Below, one piece after another: positions 33,693 through 43,032 of a stretch of 64,000 nt of DNA. The position numbers and the translations under genes are program-made. Origin of the DNA: Motilibacter rhizosphaerae (lineage in GTDB: Bacteria > Actinomycetota > Actinomycetes > Motilibacterales > Motilibacteraceae); the NCBI RefSeq assembly GCF_004216915.1, contig NZ_SGXD01000002.1:1084055-1148054 (forward strand), read 5' to 3'. Numbering within the stretch: the first letter of the stretch is position 1; every line of letters starts with the position of its first letter. The notes beneath the pieces were generated by a model, which did not search any database, was not told the DNA's origin, and saw only the letters and a list, made by a program, of their open reading frames with translations.

Positions 33693-35168
33693 ATGCGGTC
33701 GCGGCGCGACCAGGTGCACGCCTACGCGTTCCTCAACCGGCGGACCACCGACGCCCTCGTCGCCGGGAGCGCGGACTCGATCGGGCCGCACCTGCAGCGG
33801 CTCACCCGCACCCAGTTCTCCGGCGTGATGGCCGGGCTCGTCGCCCTCGCCGGCTTCGGCGTCGCCGGGCTCGTGAGCCCGGGCTCCGCGCGGCACTGGC
33901 AGCGCCAGGACGGGGTGGTCATCGAGAAGGAGACCGGCGCGCGCTACGCGTGGTACGCCGGGACCCTCCACCCCTCCCTCAACTACGCCTCCGCCCGGCT
34001 CGCGGTCGGCCCCGACAAGGCGACCTCGCGCGTGAGCCGCAGGTCGCTCTCCGGCGTCGCGCGCGACCCGCGCACCTCCGGCATCGACGGGGCGCCCGAC
34101 TCGCTGCCCGGCGCGGGCAGCCTGCTCACGGCCCCGTGGTCGGTCTGCTCCTCCCCCGTGCTGGACGCGGCGGGGGACGCCGGCACCCGCCGCTCGACCA
34201 CGCTCGCCGTCGGCACGCCCCCCGGCGCGCCGGTCGGGCGGGACACCGGCCTGCTCGTCACCGCCGCGGGGCAGCCGGCCGGCGGCGCGCTGCAGGTCGT
34301 GTGGGACGGGGCCCGGCACCGCATCGCCGGGCCCGCGGCGGCCGCCGCGCTCGGCCTGTCGGGGGAGCCCGCCCGCCAGGTGTCGCCCGCCTGGCTCGAC
34401 GCCCTCCCGCAGGGAGCCGACCTCGCCGTCCCCGCACCCAGCGGCAGCGGCTCGGCGGGCCCGACCGTCGGTGGACGCCCGACGCGCGTCGGGGACGTCC
34501 TCGTCGCGACGCTGCCCCAGGGCAAGGAGTACGCCGTGGTCGCTGCCACCGGCGTCGTCCCCGTCTCGGCCCTGGCCGCCGGGCTCGAGCTGGCCGGCAC
34601 GCCCTCGGCCACGTCGCGGGCGGTCCCCGTCGCGGCCCTCGCCTCCGCCCCGCAGGCCGCACGGCCGGCGGCGCTCGACCGGCTGCCCGCGGCTCCCCTG
34701 CGGCTGGCCGACGCGGACCCCGCCGCGCGCACCCTCTGCGTCACCCGCGCCGTGTCGGCGAGCGGCGCGGGGGCGGCAGAGGTGCGCGTGGCCGCCGCCG
34801 CTCCGACCGGCGTGCGACCCGCAGGCGGCAGCGCCTCCGCGGCCGCGCCGCTCGCGGACGCCGTCGCCCTGCCCGCCGGGAGCGCCGTGCTCGTCCGGGC
34901 CGAGCCGGCACCGGGCGTGCGCACCGGGACCCGCTACCTCGTCACGGGCACGGGGGTGCGCTTCCCGGTCGCGGACGACGACGCCCTGGCGAGCCTCGGC
35001 TACGCCGGTGCCGCGCCGCTCGAGGTCCCGCCGCTCGTGCTCGACCTGCTGCCGCAGGGGCCGCTGCTCAGCCGCGCTGCGGCGGTCGCGCCGGTGCCGG
35101 TCGCGACGGCGGCCCCGTCGGAGGCGCCGTCTCCCGCGCCCTCGGCTCCCGCTCCCCTGGGCGGCTGA
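33693..35168 (+). CDS. eccB: Type VII secretion protein EccB
   Basis: A 491-residue protein opening with the EccB signature RRDQVHAYAFLNRR. A single membrane helix follows (about residues 44-62), then a large periplasmic domain built of repeated beta segments (LPQGADLAVP, YAVVAATGVVPVSALAA). The single periplasmic Cys pair (VCSS near 150, LCVTRA near 349) matches the family's disulfide pattern. EccB links the membrane raft to the periplasm. ATG start preceded by GGGAGGTGG. Its last ~33 codons overlap, on the opposite strand, the end of the second mycosin gene by 101 bp; both ends encode Pro/Ala-rich tails. Confidence 0.94.
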   Translation: MRSRRDQVHAYAFLNRRTTDALVAGSADSIGPHLQRLTRTQFSGVMAGLVALAGFGVAGLVSPGSARHWQRQDGVVIEKETGARYAWYAGTLHPSLNYASARLAVGPDKATSRVSRRSLSGVARDPRTSGIDGAPDSLPGAGSLLTAPWSVCSSPVLDAAGDAGTRRSTTLAVGTPPGAPVGRDTGLLVTAAGQPAGGALQVVWDGARHRIAGPAAAAALGLSGEPARQVSPAWLDALPQGADLAVPAPSGSGSAGPTVGGRPTRVGDVLVATLPQGKEYAVVAATGVVPVSALAAGLELAGTPSATSRAVPVAALASAPQAARPAALDRLPAAPLRLADADPAARTLCVTRAVSASGAGAAEVRVAAAAPTGVRPAGGSASAAAPLADAVALPAGSAVLVRAEPAPGVRTGTRYLVTGTGVRFPVADDDALASLGYAGAAPLEVPPLVLDLLPQGPLLSRAAAVAPVPVATAAPSEAPSPAPSAPAPLGG

Positions 35169-36432
35169 GCCCGCGCCTGCCGGCGAGCAGGTCGAGGCCC
35201 GCGCCTGGCCCGGACGGGCTGGGGCGGGTTGCACCGCTCCGACGTCCGGGCTGCCAGCGCCGCCGCCGGCCCCGCGGCAGCACCATCGTGGCGACGGCGG
35301 CGAGCAGCGCCAGCCCGAGCCCCGCTCCTGCCGTGGCCAGCGCGACCGGCACCGCCGGCGAGCGGGGTGCGGCCCGGACGACCGGCGGCGGCGTCGGGTG
35401 CCCCGCCGGCCGGCCGGCCGCCCCCTCCGCCGGGAGCACCGCCGTCACCGCCGCCGCGACGTCGACGATCCCGGCGCCGAGCCCCTGGGTCCGCCCCTGC
35501 GGCGGGGCGTCGGCCGTCGCGACGATCCGCGCGACGACCTGCCGCGCGCTGAGCTCGGGGTGGTACGCCCGGACCAGCGCCGCCGTCCCCGCGACGAGCG
35601 GCGTCGCGAAGCTCGTGCCGCTCGCGGTGACGTAGCGGCCCGGGCCGTTCGCTCCCGCGGCGATGACGTCCTTGCCAGGTGCGGCGACCGCGACGTACGG
35701 TGCCGGGTGCGACACGTCCGCGACCGCGTCGGACTGGTCGCTCGCCCCCACGGCGAGCACACCTGGGTACGCCGCCGGGTAGAACGTCGGCGGCGTCCCG
35801 TCAGGAGCCGCCGGCACGCTGCCGGTGTCGTTCCCGGCGGCGGCGACCACGACGACGTCGCGGGACAGCGCGTACTGCACGGCGGCGGCGAGCTCCGGGG
35901 TGCTGCCCGGCGCGGTCACCGAGACGTTGACGACCTGCGCGCCCTGGTCGACGGCGGCCCGGAGGGCGAGCGCCAGGCCGTGGGCGTCGCCGCGCGGCTG
36001 CGCGCCCTGCACCTGCTCGGTCTGCCGGACCGCGAGGATGCGCGCCGCGGGCGCGATGCCCTCGAACGGCGAGCCCGCGACCGGGCGACCGGCGACGAGG
36101 CTCGCCACGGCGGTGCCGTGCCCGCTGCAGTCCGTCGTGCTCGGCCCCCCGGGGCGGCCCAGCACGTCGGGGCCGGCGACGACGGCGCCGCGCAGGTGCA
36201 CCGACGCCGCGTCGACACCGCTGTCGATGACGGCGACCGTGATCCCGGCGCCCTGCGTGAGCGCCCAGACGCGCTGGGGCTGCAGCCGGGACAGCTGCCA
36301 GGGCTGCGGCGTCGTCGCGGAGGTCGTCCGCACGCACTCGCGGGTCGCCGCCCGGGCGCCGGGCCCCGGGAGCAGGACCGGCGCCAGCACGAGCAGTGGC
36401 ACGAGGGCGGCGGCGGCACGCCGGGAGCGCAC
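35068..36432 (-). CDS. mycP: Mycosin-type subtilisin protease (second copy, beside eccB)
   Basis: A 454-residue membrane-anchored subtilisin. Signal peptide (about 1-28), then the mycosin-typical N-terminal block with an early Cys (TRECVR) before the catalytic Asp in VAVIDSGVD. His is in CSGHGTAVAS and Ser in ASGTSFATPLV, with the oxyanion Asn in AAAGND. A membrane helix lies near residues 355-377, followed by an unusually long, Arg/Pro-rich cytoplasmic tail of ~75 residues, part of which is antisense to the end of eccB. Closer to classical MycP in sequence than the copy at 20889-22133. GTG start at 36432. It is transcribed alone toward eccB and follows 29 bp after truA ends on the same strand. 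Confidence 0.9.
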   Translation of the reverse strand: MRSRRAAAALVPLLVLAPVLLPGPGARAATRECVRTTSATTPQPWQLSRLQPQRVWALTQGAGITVAVIDSGVDAASVHLRGAVVAGPDVLGRPGGPSTTDCSGHGTAVASLVAGRPVAGSPFEGIAPAARILAVRQTEQVQGAQPRGDAHGLALALRAAVDQGAQVVNVSVTAPGSTPELAAAVQYALSRDVVVVAAAGNDTGSVPAAPDGTPPTFYPAAYPGVLAVGASDQSDAVADVSHPAPYVAVAAPGKDVIAAGANGPGRYVTASGTSFATPLVAGTAALVRAYHPELSARQVVARIVATADAPPQGRTQGLGAGIVDVAAAVTAVLPAEGAAGRPAGHPTPPPVVRAAPRSPAVPVALATAGAGLGLALLAAVATMVLPRGRRRRWQPGRRSGATRPSPSGPGAGLDLLAGRRGLSRPGEREPRARETAPPTGPPSRPAPARPPQRG

Positions 36433-36461
36433 GGGACCTCCGTCTGTCGGGGTGGGCGGCG

Positions 36462-37295
36462 TCAGGAGGGCAGCGTACGCACCTGGCGGGCCTGCGCCAC
36501 GCGGGCGGCCAGGGCGTCGTCCGCCGGGTAGTCCACCCGCTCGAGCACGAGGCCGTGCGGCGGCGCCACGTTGACGGCGGAGTCGCGGGCGCGGGCCCGC
36601 AGCACGTCCCCGAGCCAGGCGGGGGGGCGCCGCCCGTCCCCCACGGGGAGCAGGGCCCCGACGAGCGAGCGGACCATCGAGTGGCAGAAGGCGTCAGCCT
36701 GCACCGTCGCCACCGCGCGCCCCGCCTCGTCGCGCGCCCAGTCGAGCCGCAGCAGCGTGCGGATGGTGGTCGCGCCCTCCCGCCGCCGGCAGAACGCCGC
36801 GAAGTCGTGCTCCCCGAGCAGCAGTCGGCTGCCCTCGCCGAGCAGGCCGAGGTCGAGCCGCCGGGGGTGGGCGAGGACCCAGGCGCGCTCGAGCGGGTCA
36901 GCACCCGCCAGGTCGTCGCGGACGCGGTACGCGTAGGTCCGGCTCGTCGCCGCGAAGCGGGCGTCGAAGCCGGGCGGGGCCGGTGCGGCCCCGTGCACGC
37001 GCACGTCGGGCGGGAGCAGCCCGGCCAGGCGGCGCACGGCGGAGGCGGCGCTCGCCTCCCACGCCGTACGCGGGACGTCGGCGTGCGCGACCTGCCCCCG
37101 GGCGTGCACGCCGGCATCGGTCCGGCCGGCCACGGTCACCGCGACGTCGCAGCGCCACAGGTGCGCGAGCGCCTCCTCGAGCGTGCCCTGGACGGTCCGC
37201 AGCCCGGGCTGGCGCGCCCAGCCCGCGAAGGCGGTGCCGTCGTAGCCGAGGTCGAGCCGCACCCGCACGGCGCCGTCAGCGTCCGCCACCGGCAC
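36462..37295 (-). CDS. truA: tRNA pseudouridine(38-40) synthase
   Basis: A 277-residue pseudouridine synthase modifying positions 38-40 of the tRNA anticodon arm. Landmarks are [20 protein letters not shown] near the start, the catalytic Asp in [14 protein letters not shown], and the later [14 protein letters not shown] block. The frame stays open further upstream to a GTG at 37352, but that would put a strong 39-bp terminator-like hairpin (37299-37337) inside the coding region, so GTG at 37295 is preferred. The conserved domain begins only about 10 residues later. Downstream of rplQ in the common actinobacterial rpoA-rplQ-truA order. Confidence 0.92.
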   Translation of the reverse strand: MPVADADGAVRVRLDLGYDGTAFAGWARQPGLRTVQGTLEEALAHLWRCDVAVTVAGRTDAGVHARGQVAHADVPRTAWEASAASAVRRLAGLLPPDVRVHGAAPAPPGFDARFAATSRTYAYRVRDDLAGADPLERAWVLAHPRRLDLGLLGEGSRLLLGEHDFAAFCRRREGATTIRTLLRLDWARDEAGRAVATVQADAFCHSMVRSLVGALLPVGDGRRPPAWLGDVLRARARDSAVNVAPPHGLVLERVDYPADDALAARVAQARQVRTLPS

Positions 37296-37298
37296 GCC

Positions 37299-37337
37299 GA
37301 CGGGCCCGGCCCCCCCGCTGGGGGGACCGGGCCCGTC
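37299..37337 (-). terminator. Strong hairpin between rplQ and truA
   Basis: GACGGGCCCGG (37299-37309) pairs with CCGGGCCCGTC (37327-37337). After one mismatch a further C6/G6 stem closes on a 3-nt loop. It starts 31 bp after the rplQ stop and ends 3 bp before the preferred truA start. No U-tract. Confidence 0.7.
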
Positions 37338-37368
37338 GTCGCTCTGCTGCACTGCGGGAGGCGCTGGC

Positions 37369-38031
37369 TCAGGCCTTGTCGTCGTCGCCCTCGGCCTGCG
37401 ACTCCTCGGACGCGCCCTCGGTCTGCGCCGAGGCGCCCTCCTCGGCGGCCTGGTCGCCACCCTCGGGGGCGGACTCGTCGGACGCGGAGGCGTCCTCGGC
37501 AGCACCCTCGGACGCCGTGATCGGCGCGACCTGCTCCTCCGCGGGCACCTGGGCGCCCTCGGTCGCGGCGGTCTCCTCGGCGGCCTCGGACGCCGCGGGG
37601 GCGGCCGCGGCCTGCTCCTTCACCGAGCGGCGCGTGGCGGCCTCGGCCTCGCCGACGGCCTGCTGGCTGACGGTCAGCGACTCGACGAGCTCGATGACGG
37701 CCATGGGGGCGTTGTCCCCGGAGCGCGGGCCGAGCTTCACGATGCGGGTGTAGCCGCCCGGACGGTTCGCGAAGCGCGGGCCGATCTCGGTGAAGAGCGC
37801 GTGCACCACGCCCTTGTCGCGGATGACCGTCGCGACCTCGCGGCGGGCCGCGAGGTCACCCTTCTTCGCGAACGTGATGAGCTTCTCCGCGTACGGGCGC
37901 AGGCGCTTGGCCTTCGCCTCCGTCGTGCGGATCCGCCCGTGCTCGAAGAGCGCGGTGGCGAGGTTGGCCAGGAGGGCCTTCTCCTGCGCGGGACCGCCGC
38001 CGAGGCGCGGGCCCTTCGTGGGCGTGGGCAT
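37369..38031 (-). CDS. rplQ: 50S ribosomal protein L17 with long acidic tail
   Basis: A 220-residue L17. The first ~118 residues are the standard domain ([44 protein letters not shown]). The remaining ~100 are an Ala/Glu/Asp/Ser-rich extension (ATRRSVKEQ ... EGDDDKA) absent in E. coli but seen, usually shorter, in actinobacteria; its role is unknown. ATG start. It follows rpoA, separated by a 28-bp palindrome that may attenuate read-through. Confidence 0.95.
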   Translation of the reverse strand: MPTPTKGPRLGGGPAQEKALLANLATALFEHGRIRTTEAKAKRLRPYAEKLITFAKKGDLAARREVATVIRDKGVVHALFTEIGPRFANRPGGYTRIVKLGPRSGDNAPMAVIELVESLTVSQQAVGEAEAATRRSVKEQAAAAPAASEAAEETAATEGAQVPAEEQVAPITASEGAAEDASASDESAPEGGDQAAEEGASAQTEGASEESQAEGDDDKA

Positions 38032-38086
38032 CGTGGGTCGTTCCTGTCCGTGTGGTGTCGCTGGTGGTCTCGGGTGGGGCGTCGAG

Positions 38087-38114
38087 GACGGGGGCCGGCG
38101 CGCCGGCCCCCGTC
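38087..38114 (-). terminator. 28-bp perfect palindrome between rpoA and rplQ
   Basis: GACGGGGGCCGGCG (38087-38100) is followed directly by its exact reverse complement CGCCGGCCCCCGTC (38101-38114), 9 bp after the rpoA stop. As RNA it makes a long GC hairpin without a U-tract, probably an attenuator, processing site or 3'-end stabiliser. Confidence 0.65.
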
Positions 38115-38123
38115 ACTGCGGCG

Positions 38124-39137
38124 TCAGTACTGCTCGTCCTCGGCGTAGGTCGCGTCGTCGTCGCCGCCGAACTCGACCACGCTGCTCGGGTCGAACCCGG
38201 GCGGGCTGTCCTTGAGCGAGAGGCCGAGGCTCTGCAGCTTGACCTTGACCTCGTCGATCGACTTCGCGCCGAAGTTGCGGATGTCGAGCAGGTCGGCCTC
38301 GCTGCGGCTCATGAGCTCACCCACGGTGTGGATGCCCTCGCGCTTGAGGCAGTTGTAGGAGCGGACCGTGAGGTCGAGCTCCTCGATCGGCATCGAGAGG
38401 TTCTCGGCGAAGGCCTGGTCCTGCGGGGACGGGCCCATGTCGATGCCCTCGGCCTCGACGTTGAGCTCGCGGGCCAGCCCGAACAGCTCGACGAGGGTCT
38501 TGCCGGCGCTCGCCATGGCGTCGCGCGGCAGGATCGAGGGCTTGCTCTCGACGTCGACCACGAGGCGGTCGAAGTCGGTGCGCTGCTCGACGCGGGTGGC
38601 CTCGACCTTGTAGGTCACCTTGAGGACCGGCGAGTAGATCGAGTCGATCGGGATGCGCCCGATCTCCTGGCCCGGCTGCTTGTTCTGGACCGCCGAGACG
38701 TAGCCGCGGCCGCGCTCGACCGTCAGCTCGATCTCGAGCTTGCCCTTCTCGTTGAGCGTCGCGATGTGCAGCTCGGGGTTGTGCACCTCGACGCCCGCCG
38801 GCGGCGCGATGTCCGCGGCGGTGACGGCGCCCGGCCCCTGCTTGCGCAGGTACATGACGACCGGCTCGTCGTGCTCGCTGCTCACGACGAGGTTCTTGAT
38901 GTTGAGGATGAGCTCGGTGACGTCCTCCTTGACGCCCGGCACGGTGGTGAACTCGTGCAGGACGCCCTCGATGCGCAGGCTCGTGACCGACGCGCCGGGG
39001 ATCGAGGAGAGGAGGGTGCGCCGCAGGCTGTTGCCGAGGGTGTAGCCGAAGCCGGGCTCGAGCGGCTCGATGACGAACCGCGAGCGGAACTCGGAGACGG
39101 GCTCCTCGGTGAGGGTGGGCCGCTGGGCGATGAGCAC
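38124..39137 (-). CDS. rpoA: RNA polymerase alpha subunit
   Basis: A 337-residue alpha subunit that nucleates RNA polymerase assembly. The N-terminal dimerisation domain contains [23 protein letters not shown]; the C-terminal domain contains [19 protein letters not shown], used for contacts with UP elements and activators; an acidic tail follows. GTG at 39137 was chosen because AAAGGAAC lies just upstream; a longer form would add ten atypical residues. It lies between rpsD and rplQ in the standard alpha operon order. Confidence 0.97.
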   Translation of the reverse strand: MLIAQRPTLTEEPVSEFRSRFVIEPLEPGFGYTLGNSLRRTLLSSIPGASVTSLRIEGVLHEFTTVPGVKEDVTELILNIKNLVVSSEHDEPVVMYLRKQGPGAVTAADIAPPAGVEVHNPELHIATLNEKGKLEIELTVERGRGYVSAVQNKQPGQEIGRIPIDSIYSPVLKVTYKVEATRVEQRTDFDRLVVDVESKPSILPRDAMASAGKTLVELFGLARELNVEAEGIDMGPSPQDQAFAENLSMPIEELDLTVRSYNCLKREGIHTVGELMSRSEADLLDIRNFGAKSIDEVKVKLQSLGLSLKDSPPGFDPSSVVEFGGDDDATYAEDEQY

Positions 39138-39194
39138 GGGGCAGTTCCTTTCGACGGCGTCCGCCATATGACGCCGCGACGAAGGCGGGTGCGG

Positions 39195-39223
39195 GCGGCC
39201 CGGACCGCGAGGGTCCGGACCGC
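39195..39223 (-). terminator. Hairpin between rpsD and rpoA
   Basis: GCGG-c-CCGGACC pairs with GGTCCGG-a-CCGC around a short GCGAG loop, starting 10 bp after the rpsD stop. GC-rich with one mismatch and no U-tract; possible attenuator. Confidence 0.5.
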
Positions 39224-39232
39224 CTGCGGGGA

Positions 39233-39859
39233 CTACTTCGAGTAGAGCTCGACGATCAGCTGCTCCTGGACCGGCGTGTCGATGACCTGCCGGGCCGGGA
39301 GGGAGTGCACGAGGACGCGCAGCCGCGAGGGGACGACCTCGAGCCAGGCGGGAGCGGTCCGCTCGCCGGCCGTCTCGCGGGCGACGATGAACGGCGTGAG
39401 CTCAGCGGAGCTCGCGCGCACCTCGATGATGTCGTTCTCGGCGACGCGGTACGACGGGATGTCGACCTTGCGGCCGTTGACCACGAAGTGGCCGTGGCGC
39501 ACCAGCTGGCGGGCGGCGTCGCGGCTGGCGGCGAAGCCGGCGCGGTAGACGACGTTGTCGAGCCGGCTCTCGAGGATGCGGAGGAGCTCCTCGCCGGTCT
39601 TGCCCTTCCGGCGGTTCGCCTCCTCGTAGTAGCCGCGGAACTGCTTCTCGAGCACGCCGTAGATGCGGGCGCACTTCTGCTTCTCCCGCTTCTGCAGGAG
39701 GTACTCGCTGTCCTTGCTCCGGCCGCGGCCGTGCTGGCCCGGCGGGTAGGGACGGATCTCGATGGGGCACTTGGGCCCCTCGCACTTGGAGCCCTTGAGG
39801 AAGAGCTTCATCTTCTCGCGGCGGCAGCGCTTGCAGTCAGCGCCGGTGTAGCGGGCCAT
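39233..39859 (-). CDS. rpsD: 30S ribosomal protein S4
   Basis: A 208-residue S4, a primary 16S rRNA binder at the 5' domain. The N-terminus has four cysteines (Cys9, Cys12, Cys26, Cys31) for a zinc site. The S4 RNA-binding domain appears as [22 protein letters not shown] and [14 protein letters not shown]. In E. coli S4 represses its operon; no obvious pseudoknot target was identified here. Located in the rpsM-rpsK-rpsD-rpoA-rplQ cluster. Confidence 0.97.
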   Translation of the reverse strand: MARYTGADCKRCRREKMKLFLKGSKCEGPKCPIEIRPYPPGQHGRGRSKDSEYLLQKREKQKCARIYGVLEKQFRGYYEEANRRKGKTGEELLRILESRLDNVVYRAGFAASRDAARQLVRHGHFVVNGRKVDIPSYRVAENDIIEVRASSAELTPFIVARETAGERTAPAWLEVVPSRLRVLVHSLPARQVIDTPVQEQLIVELYSK

Positions 39860-39893
39860 CGTCTCGTTCTCCTACAGCAGTCTTCGTCGGCCG

Positions 39894-40304
39894 TCAGACG
39901 CGGCGGCGCTTGGGCGGGCGGCAGCCGTTGTGCGGCGTGGGGGTGACGTCCTGGATCGAGCCCACCTCGAGGCCGGTGGCCTGCAGCGAGCGGATCGCGG
40001 TCTCGCGGCCGGAGCCGGGGCCCTTGACGAAGACGTCGACCTTCTTCATGCCGTGCTCCTGGGCGCGGCGGGCGGCCGACTCGGCCGCCATCTGCGCGGC
40101 GAACGGCGTGGACTTGCGCGAGCCCTTGAAGCCGACGTGGCCGGCGCTGGCCCACGAGATCACGTTGCCCGAGGGGTCGGTGATCGAGACGATGGTGTTG
40201 TTGAACGTGCTCTTGATGTGCGCCTGGCCGTGGGCGACGTTCTTCTTCTCCTTGCGCCGCACCTTCTTGGCGGCGCCGGCCTGCTGCCGGGACTTGGGAG
40301 GCAC
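39894..40304 (-). CDS. rpsK: 30S ribosomal protein S11
   Basis: A 136-residue S11 of the platform region. Characteristic segments are [38 protein letters not shown] and the C-terminal [18 protein letters not shown] start at 40304. It lies 34 bp before rpsD and 75 bp after rpsM. Confidence 0.97.
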   Translation of the reverse strand: MPPKSRQQAGAAKKVRRKEKKNVAHGQAHIKSTFNNTIVSITDPSGNVISWASAGHVGFKGSRKSTPFAAQMAAESAARRAQEHGMKKVDVFVKGPGSGRETAIRSLQATGLEVGSIQDVTPTPHNGCRPPKRRRV

Positions 40305-40379
40305 TGGATCTCCTGGATCTGAGGTCGTCGGTCGCGTCTGTCCGCAGATGGACCGGGGGGTCGTGTCCGGACGGACGGA

Positions 40380-40760
40380 CTACTTCTTGCCGGGCTTCTT
40401 CTTGCCGGCGATGGCGCGACGCGGGCCCTTGCGGGTGCGGGCGTTGGTGTGCGTGCGCTGGCCGTGCACCGGCAGGCCGCGGCGGTGCCGCAGACCCTGG
40501 TACGAGCCGATCTCGACCTTGCGGCGGATGTCCGCGGCGACCTCGCGCCGCAGGTCGCCCTCGGTGCGGTAGTTGCCCTCGATCCAGTCGCGCAGCTTGA
40601 CGAGGTCGTCCTCGCTGAGCTCGCGGACGCGGACGGACGGGTCGACGCCCGTGCCCGCCAGGGTCTCGACGGCGCGGGTGCGACCGATGCCGTAGATGTA
40701 GGTCAGGGCGACCTCGACGCGCTTGTCGCGCGGGAGGTCGACGCCGACGAGGCGTGCCAT
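40380..40760 (-). CDS. rpsM: 30S ribosomal protein S13
   Basis: A 126-residue S13 of the 30S head, bridging to the large subunit and contacting P-site tRNA through its basic tail ([20 protein letters not shown]). The N-terminus [20 protein letters not shown] and the [10 protein letters not shown] motif are standard. ATG start. First gene after the rpmJ hairpin; the 205-bp leader upstream (40761-40965) holds several short GC stems but no promoter I can call. Confidence 0.97.
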   Translation of the reverse strand: MARLVGVDLPRDKRVEVALTYIYGIGRTRAVETLAGTGVDPSVRVRELSEDDLVKLRDWIEGNYRTEGDLRREVAADIRRKVEIGSYQGLRHRRGLPVHGQRTHTNARTRKGPRRAIAGKKKPGKK

Positions 40761-40965
40761 GCGATGTGCTCCAGGTGGTCGTGCGGGGGATCTTGCCCAG
40801 TGCCGTTCCCGGCTGCGCCGGGTCCCCGGCCTCCGCGCCGGGGGTGTCGTCCTCGAGCTGGTCGAGGGGTCGGGACACTGGGACGTACCGGCTCCTCGGT
40901 GGAGGCCGAGGGGCCGCGCGGTCTCAGGGGACCGCTGGTGGTGCTGCCGGTCTGCGGGCCGGCGC

Positions 40966-40983
40966 GGGCTCCCGGAGGAGCCC
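40966..40983 (-). terminator. Hairpin directly after rpmJ
   Basis: GGGCTCC-CGGA-GGAGCCC, a perfect 7-bp stem with a 4-nt loop, begins 4 bp after the rpmJ stop. Likely terminator or attenuator of the infA-rpmJ transcript before rpsM. Confidence 0.6.
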
Positions 40984-40987
40984 CTGC

Positions 40988-41104
40988 TCAGCCCTGGCGC
41001 TGCTTGTGGCGCGGGGTGGCGGAGCAGATGACCATGACCCGGCCGTGGCGGCGGATCACCTTGCACTTGTCGCAGATCGTCTTGACGCTGGGCTTGACCT
41101 TCAC
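40988..41104 (-). CDS. rpmJ: 50S ribosomal protein L36
   Basis: A 38-residue L36 with the zinc ligands Cys11, Cys14, Cys27 and His33 ([13 protein letters not shown] ... ICSATPRH), the zinc-binding (C+) form. GTG start at 41104. Sits between infA and rpsM as in most bacteria. Confidence 0.95.
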   Translation of the reverse strand: MKVKPSVKTICDKCKVIRRHGRVMVICSATPRHKQRQG

Positions 41105-41199
41105 GGTGGTCCTTCGACGTCTCGCCGGTGCGCGCGGGACGCCCGGGCTCCTACTCGTTCGGGAGGTTCTTGCTGGCTTCGGGATCGATGCGCAGGGGT

Positions 41200-41421
41200 C
41201 TACTTGTAGCGGTAGACGATGCGGCCGCGGTTGAGGTCGTAGGGGCTGAGCTCCACGACCACCCGGTCCTCCGGGAGGATCCGGATGTAGTGCTGCCGCA
41301 TCTTGCCCGAGATGTGCGCGAGGACCTTGTGCCCGTTGGCGAGCTCGACCCGGAAGAACGCGTTCGGGAGCGACTCGATGACGGTGCCCTCGATCTCGAT
41401 GGCCCCCTCTTTCTTCGGCAT
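41200..41421 (-). CDS. infA: Translation initiation factor IF-1
   Basis: A 73-residue single S1/OB-fold protein that occupies the 30S A site during initiation. Conserved segments: [19 protein letters not shown] and [23 protein letters not shown] start at 41421. First gene after map on this strand, with its own promoter at 41513-41542 and a leader of about 85 nt. Confidence 0.97.
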   Translation of the reverse strand: MPKKEGAIEIEGTVIESLPNAFFRVELANGHKVLAHISGKMRQHYIRILPEDRVVVELSPYDLNRGRIVYRYK

Positions 41422-41512
41422 GTCCTCCGCAATCCGTGGCTGCTGTGGTGCTTCCCTGGTGCTCCCCGGGGGGAGGCATGGCAGGGGTGACCCGTTCGAG
41501 GGCCGACATGCG

Positions 41513-41542
41513 AGTGTACGTGACGGACCCCACGCGGACCAA
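41513..41542 (-). promoter_or_regulatory. Promoter of infA-rpmJ
   Basis: TTGGTC (41537-41542) and TACACT (41513-41518) are separated by 18 bp on the minus strand, a good housekeeping match similar to the rplM and rpsL promoters. Confidence 0.6.
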
Positions 41543-41578
41543 ACCGGCTGCGCTCCCCCTGGCCGGGCCGCGCGGCCG

Positions 41579-42379
41579 CTAGCGCCCGAGGCGCCCGCGA
41601 CCGCCGTCCGGCGCCGTCAGCACCCACGGCCCGTCGGGCGTGATCGCCACCGTGTGCTCGAAGTGCGCGGCGAGCGAGCCGTCCGCGGTGACGACGGTCC
41701 ACCCGTCGTCGAGCTCGACGACGTCGGGCGAGCCCAGCGTCACCATGGGCTCGATCGCCAGCGCCATCCCGGCGACGAGCTCCGGACCGCGGCCCGCCGG
41801 ACCGGTGTTGGGCACGAGCGGGTCCATGTGCATGCTCGTGCCGATGCCGTGGCCGCCGTAGCCCTGGACGATGCCGTACGCGCCGGCCGCCCGGACGCCG
41901 CCCTCGACCGCCGCGGACACGTCGCCGAGCACCGCGCCGTCGCGCGCCGCCGCGATGCCCGCCCACATGGCGTCCTCGCAGGCCCGCAGCAGTCCGGCGA
42001 CCTCGTCGCCCGGCTCCCCGCCGACGACGACGGTCAGGGCGGAGTCGCCGTGCCAGCCCTCGTAGACCGCACCGCAGTCGAGGGAGAGCACCTCGCCCTC
42101 GGCGAGGACCCGCTCCCCCGGGATGCCGTGCACGACCTCCGCCCCCACCGACAGGCACGTCGTGGCGGGGAAGCCGTGGTAGCCGAGGAACGAGGGCACG
42201 GCGCCGCTGCTGCGGATGAGCCGCTCGGCGACGGCGTCGAGCTCGCGGGTCGTCACGCCCGGGCGCGCGGCGCCCACCATCGCCGCGAGGGCCTCGGCCA
42301 CGATGAGCCCCGCCCGCCGCATGAGGGCGAACTGCTCCTCCGTCTTCAGCTCGAAGCGGGCGCGGCGGCGGAACGGCAC
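41579..42379 (-). CDS. map: Methionine aminopeptidase, type I
   Basis: A 266-residue metalloenzyme removing N-terminal Met from nascent proteins. The five metal ligands are visible: two Asp in [15 protein letters not shown], His in [12 protein letters not shown], Glu in AIEPMVT and Glu in [22 protein letters not shown] carries the substrate-site His. No N-terminal zinc-finger extension. The GTG start at 42379 lies 2 bp after the adk stop, in the standard secY-adk-map order. Confidence 0.96.
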   Translation of the reverse strand: MPFRRRARFELKTEEQFALMRRAGLIVAEALAAMVGAARPGVTTRELDAVAERLIRSSGAVPSFLGYHGFPATTCLSVGAEVVHGIPGERVLAEGEVLSLDCGAVYEGWHGDSALTVVVGGEPGDEVAGLLRACEDAMWAGIAAARDGAVLGDVSAAVEGGVRAAGAYGIVQGYGGHGIGTSMHMDPLVPNTGPAGRGPELVAGMALAIEPMVTLGSPDVVELDDGWTVVTADGSLAAHFEHTVAITPDGPWVLTAPDGGRGRLGR

Positions 42380-42381
42380 GG

Positions 42382-43032
42382 CTAGTCGAACTCGCGCAGC
42401 GCCGTGATGACGCGCGCGGTCACCGCGTCGACCGCGCCGCTGGCCGGGATGCGCACGAGCAGGTCGCGGGCGGCGTACCAGTCGACGACCGGGGCGGTCT
42501 GCTCGGCGTAGACCTCCAGCCGGCGACGGATCGTCTCGGCCTTGTCGTCGTCGCGCTGGAAGAGCTCGCCACCGCAGCGGTCGCACACGCCCTCGACCGC
42601 GGGCGGGTCGAAGTCGACGTGCCAGGCGTGCCCGCACTGCCGGCAGGTGCGCCGGCCGGAGAGCCGCCGCACGATCTCCTCCTCGTCGACGACGAGCTCG
42701 ACGACGACGTCGAGGGCCGCGCCGATCCGGTCGAGCAGGCCGCCGAGGACCTCGGCCTGCGCCACGTTGCGGGGGAACCCGTCGAGCAGGAAGCCCTTGG
42801 CCGCGTCGTCCTGGGCGAGGCGGTCCTCGACCATGCCGATGGTCACCGCGTCCGGGACGAGCTCACCGGCGTCCATGTAGCGCTTGGCCTCGACGCCGAG
42901 CGGCGTGCCGCTGCCGACGTGGGCGCGGAACAGGTCGCCGGTCGAGACCTTGGGCACGTCGTAGTTCGCAGCGACGAACTGCGCCTGGGTGCCTTTACCC
43001 GCGCCGGGCGGGCCCACGAGAACGAGACGCAC
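42382..43032 (-). CDS. adk: Adenylate kinase (long form with zinc LID)
   Basis: A 216-residue nucleotide kinase (ATP + AMP = 2 ADP). P-loop [10 protein letters not shown] at the N-terminus, AMP-binding STGDLFR and GFPRNVAQA. The LID has four cysteines in two CxxC pairs (TCRQCG, CDRCGG), the structural zinc type typical of Gram-positive bacteria. Mycobacterial enzymes are the short form, so the long form is a lineage marker. GTG start sharing one base with the secY stop (TAGTG). Confidence 0.96.
   Translation of the reverse strand: MRLVLVGPPGAGKGTQAQFVAANYDVPKVSTGDLFRAHVGSGTPLGVEAKRYMDAGELVPDAVTIGMVEDRLAQDDAAKGFLLDGFPRNVAQAEVLGGLLDRIGAALDVVVELVVDEEEIVRRLSGRRTCRQCGHAWHVDFDPPAVEGVCDRCGGELFQRDDDKAETIRRRLEVYAEQTAPVVDWYAARDLLVRIPASGAVDAVTARVITALREFD

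Noticed and set aside
40761..40965. Small gene or promoter in the rpmJ-rpsM gap
   Set aside because: No coding-like frame, and no convincing -35/-10 pair; only short GC stems.
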